7,149 nt of DNA, taken from NCBI GenBank assembly GCA_023411215.1, contig JAEYOY010000054.1, positions 1-7,149 of the forward strand, in the 5' to 3' direction. Shown one piece after another: positions 5,790 to 7,149 of this stretch (within the stretch, counting starts at the first letter, position 1; the number at the start of each line of letters is the position of its first letter). Source of the stretch: Bacillota bacterium (GTDB lineage Bacteria > Bacillota > Clostridia > Lachnospirales > Lachnospiraceae). The notes beneath the pieces were generated by a model. The model did no database searches, was not told the DNA's origin, and worked only from the letters and a program-made list of their open reading frames with translations. Both the position numbers and the translations under genes were made by a program.

Positions 5790-6012
5790 TGTCTTTCCCC
5801 CTAAAAAATACAAGCCTAGAATATCAGCAATAATAAATGAGCTTCACAAAGCACCATCCAAGACCAGAACTAATAATCGGTACGATTTTCATTGGAGTTC
5901 ATAGATACCTGATTATTCCATTCCAAATTAATACTGCTAGAATTCTTCATGGACAACGAATATGCAACCCATTGGCTATCTTCTTGTTTTTTATATGGTT
6001 TCCCCTGATTTC
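5790..6012. other. Long 5' leader of the RCC1-like cassette
   Basis: No convincing gene is seen in these 220 bp. On the minus strand it runs from site E to the RCC1-like start. A possible promoter lies at 5821-5849. Confidence 0.5.
5821..5849 (-). promoter_or_regulatory. Possible promoter of the RCC1-like gene
   Basis: On the minus strand TTGTGA, 17 nt, TGATAT lies about 30 nt upstream of the ATG. Spacing is ideal but both boxes are imperfect. Confidence 0.35.
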
Positions 6013-6166
6013 TTATAACGGCTCGTGTTCCCGACACCCCAGATTCTTAAGGTGTCCGCTCGTAACTGGAAGCTTTGATACCTTTATAACCCGGACACCG
6101 GATGCAAGCCTTACCTTGTTAAGGCTGCACTTAGGCTATGGAGCGTCCGGGAACATATTGTTAGGT
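6013..6166 (-). other. attC-like recombination site E
   Basis: This 154-bp site is of the B/F family. On the minus strand it runs R'' ACCTAAC (consensus), spacer AATAT, L'' GTTCCCGGACGC, and at the far end GGTGTCGGGAAC, spacer ACGAGCC and R' GTTATAA. L'' carries one extra G relative to L'. The inner stem (CCCCAGATTCTTAAG against CTTAGGCTATGG) holds two hairpins, GGTGTCCG/CGGACACC (perfect) and AGCCTTACC/TTAAGGCT. It begins 40 nt after the stop codon of the right NUDIX gene. Confidence 0.8.
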
Positions 6167-6735
6167 GATGTTACACACGGAAATAATAAAATAATACTAT
6201 CAATGTTTATATGTATCTTTCAGATAATACTTTGAATTCTGGCTTTGTTACATATGAACCATATATCACTTTACCATTAAATTCTAATACTTTCTTAAAT
6301 CTATATATCTGTGCAGACGATGTAATATAACTTAAAACTTCTTCTTTAGGAACCCACATAACTTCACTTGTTTCATTAGAACAGGTTAATTCACCCTCTA
6401 TGAATTCACAAATAAAATCCATCATTACTTTAGTTGGAACTAGCGTTACTCCATCATAATAGAGATGTTTTCCTACATTTGAATAAATACCACATAAGCA
6501 CTTTATATATGCTTTTACACCACTTTCTTCAAATATTTCACGTAGTACACCTTCTTCAATATTCTCTCCCTCTTCAACTTGTCCGCCTGTACAATCCCAG
6601 CCTCTATTATGCGTTTTTACTATAAGTATGTTCCCCTTTTGATCAAAAACGTAACCTGCAGCTGCAACTATATGTGTTGGCCATCCCATAAATAGGTTCT
6701 CCTTTTCACCAAAACCAGTCTGTAATGTCACTTAA
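6019..6735 (-). mobile_element. NUDIX gene cassette (right copy)
   Basis: A compact 717-bp unit with one gene and one site, bounded by the G/TT points of sites F and E. The 5' end GTTAAGTGACATTACAGAC matches the R'' side of its own site, GTTAGGTGATGTTACACAC (6160-6178), at 15 of 19 positions as an inverted repeat, followed by GG in both after a 1-nt gap. The R' box now present at site E (GTTATAAG) matches its R'' box much less well. Confidence 0.7.
6207..6689 (-). CDS. NUDIX hydrolase (right copy)
   Basis: From the ATG at 6689 the protein has 160 residues and a complete NUDIX box at residues 36-58: GGQVEEGEN, then REIFEESGV with the metal-binding glutamates. The preceding WDCTGGQVE resembles the W.lPGG.ve turn of the family with TG in place of PG. 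It should hydrolyse a nucleoside diphosphate derivative; the substrate cannot be told. The start is chosen because AAGGAG lies 9 nt upstream and the domain begins directly after it. An earlier in-frame ATG at 6731 falls inside the R' core of site F and adds 14 residues unlike the family. Apart from the box it has little resemblance to the NUDIX gene at 192-662, so the two are not recent duplicates. It is the single gene of its cassette. Confidence 0.9.
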   Translation of the reverse strand: MGWPTHIVAAAGYVFDQKGNILIVKTHNRGWDCTGGQVEEGENIEEGVLREIFEESGVKAYIKCLCGIYSNVGKHLYYDGVTLVPTKVMMDFICEFIEGELTCSNETSEVMWVPKEEVLSYITSSAQIYRFKKVLEFNGKVIYGSYVTKPEFKVLSERYI

Positions 6736-6858
6736 CGTCTCGTGTTCCCGACACCCCAGAGCCTTAAGGTGTCCGCCGATAACTGATAGCTATAAACTAT
6801 GCAACCCGGACACCGGGTGCCTGCAGGCTGTGAGGTGTCTGGGAACATATTGTTAGGT
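6730..6858 (-). other. attC-like recombination site F
   Basis: This 129-bp site is the cleanest of the set. On the minus strand both core boxes fit the integron consensus: R'' ACCTAAC and R' GTTAAGT. The arms are AATAT-GTTCCCAGACACC and, facing it, GGTGTCGGGAAC with spacer ACGAGAC; the R'' arm has one extra A. Inside, GGTGTCCG and CGGACACC form a perfect 8-bp stem. The second hairpin is reduced to GCCTGCAGGC, a perfect palindrome. Confidence 0.8.
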
Positions 6859-6925
6859 GTCGTATCATAAATCAAATCAAACCATTATAAAAGATTTTCA
6901 AAGATTTACAAATTCTCGAATCTTC

Positions 6926-6954
6926 TTTACTTTTGTTATTAATAATGCTATATT
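6926..6954 (+). promoter_or_regulatory. Promoter of the antisense antitoxin RNA
   Basis: TTTACT, exactly 17 nt, and TATATT preceded by the extended -10 TGC. Transcription would begin near 6961, directed towards the 3' end of the toxin gene on the other strand. Confidence 0.7.
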
Positions 6955-6960
6955 AAAACT

Positions 6961-7050
6961 AATAGAAGGAGTAACCGCCCAAAATGTGGTTAGCCTCCGT
7001 TAAACAGATTAACTGCCCACTACGGCCAAGTCAGGGGGCAGTTATTTTTT
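6961..7050 (+). ncRNA. Antisense antitoxin RNA of a type I toxin-antitoxin pair
   Basis: A short untranslated transcript of about 90 nt is bounded by the promoter at 6926-6954 and the terminator ending at 7050. It overlaps the last codons and the 3' untranslated region of the toxin gene on the opposite strand. This tail-to-tail layout is that of txpA/ratA-type systems, where the RNA pairs with the toxin message and blocks it or leads to its decay. A GAAGGAG stretch near its start has no open frame of note behind it. The role is inferred from layout and from the toxin's identity. Confidence 0.65.
7011..7050 (+). terminator. Rho-independent terminator of the antitoxin RNA
   Basis: AACTGCCC and GGGCAGTT form a perfect 8-bp stem with a 17-nt loop, followed by A and six T's. 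The stem overlaps the stop codon of the toxin gene. Confidence 0.85.
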
Positions 7051-7140
7051 GCGCTTGTCGTCCCTATTATTTAAATAGGTAAGCAGTGCAATTATTATTA
7101 TTACAAAAGCAAATAAGTCACTATATGTAACATAATTCAT
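7042..7140 (-). CDS. Small holin-like type I toxin
   Basis: A 32-residue protein starts with ATG at 7140 and has the order typical of Firmicute holin-like toxins: TYSDLF, a hydrophobic helix (about residues 9-23, rich in Ile), and a charged tail NNRDDKRKK. Such peptides insert in the membrane and stop growth when over-expressed. Two GTG codons directly upstream in frame (7149-7144) could add three residues, and a start beyond the window cannot be excluded. The 3' end overlaps the antisense RNA on the other strand. The pair lies upstream of site F on the coding strand, so it belongs to the cassette that ends in site F; that cassette's other end is outside the window. Confidence 0.75.
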   Translation of the reverse strand: MNYVTYSDLFAFVIIIIALLTYLNNRDDKRKK

Positions 7141-7149
7141 TAGCACCAC

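Larger units (their letters stand above)
4737..6018 (-). mobile_element. RCC1-like gene cassette
   Basis: The unit runs from the TT of the R' core of site E to the G of the R' core of site D, 1282 bp, with one gene and one site. Its 5' end GTTATAAGAAATCAG matches the R'' side of its own site D, GTTATAAGAAGTCAG, at 14 of 15 positions in inverted orientation, followed by GGG in both after a 1-nt gap. The R' box now bordering site D (GTTATACG) matches less well, which fits a cassette inserted by recombination. Confidence 0.65.

Noticed and set aside
6690..6731. Longer start for the right NUDIX gene at 6731
   Set aside because: The ATG lies inside the R' core of site F and the added residues do not resemble the family; AAGGAG sits 9 nt before the ATG at 6689.

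Overview
The window looks like part of an integron-type gene-cassette array in a low-GC Gram-positive bacterium, most likely a clostridial or bacillar Firmicute. The host guess rests on the AT-rich DNA, strong AGGAGG/GGGGAG ribosome binding sites, GTG and TTG starts, and a small YSDLF-type holin-like toxin with an antisense RNA. No rRNA, tRNA or phylogenetic marker is present, so the host is an inference. No integrase gene lies in the window, so what is visible is a cluster of attC-like sites without its recombinase.

Almost every gene is on the minus strand and the array reads right to left. Six attC-like sites punctuate it: A (766-857), B (3661-3818), C (partial, 4096-4168), D (4731-4868), E (6013-6166) and F (6730-6858). 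Each intact site is a long imperfect palindrome bounded by TAAC...GTTA. Its arms differ in the way attC arms differ: a 5-nt spacer and one extra base on the R''-L'' side, a 7 to 8-nt spacer on the R'-L' side. That asymmetry orients the sites on the minus strand, in the same direction as the genes, with each site 22-40 nt after a stop codon.

From right to left the window holds: a type I toxin-antitoxin pair (toxin 7042-7140, antisense RNA about 6961-7050) followed by site F; a NUDIX hydrolase followed by site E; a seven-repeat RCC1-like beta-propeller protein followed by site D; a GyrI-like effector-binding protein followed by partial site C; a remnant cassette with divergent promoters and a broken plus-strand nuclease-like fragment, ending in site B; a long unit with a 217-residue unknown protein, a PHP-family phosphoesterase, a deleted glyoxalase-family pseudogene and a transglutaminase-like protein, ending in site A; a second NUDIX hydrolase; and the first 23 codons of an unknown gene at the left edge.

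The strongest signal is at the cassette boundaries. The first 18-20 nt of a cassette match, as an inverted repeat, the bases at and beyond the R'' box of that same cassette's own site, and not the R' box now adjacent to it in the array. This is expected if cassettes were joined by recombination at the G/TT core. The match reaches well past the 7-bp R box of textbook attC sites. The genes share no pathway. They are an assortment of small-molecule and adaptive functions (two NUDIX, PHP, glyoxalase remnant, GyrI-like, transglutaminase-like, propeller) plus an addiction-type module, as is typical of sedentary chromosomal cassette arrays.
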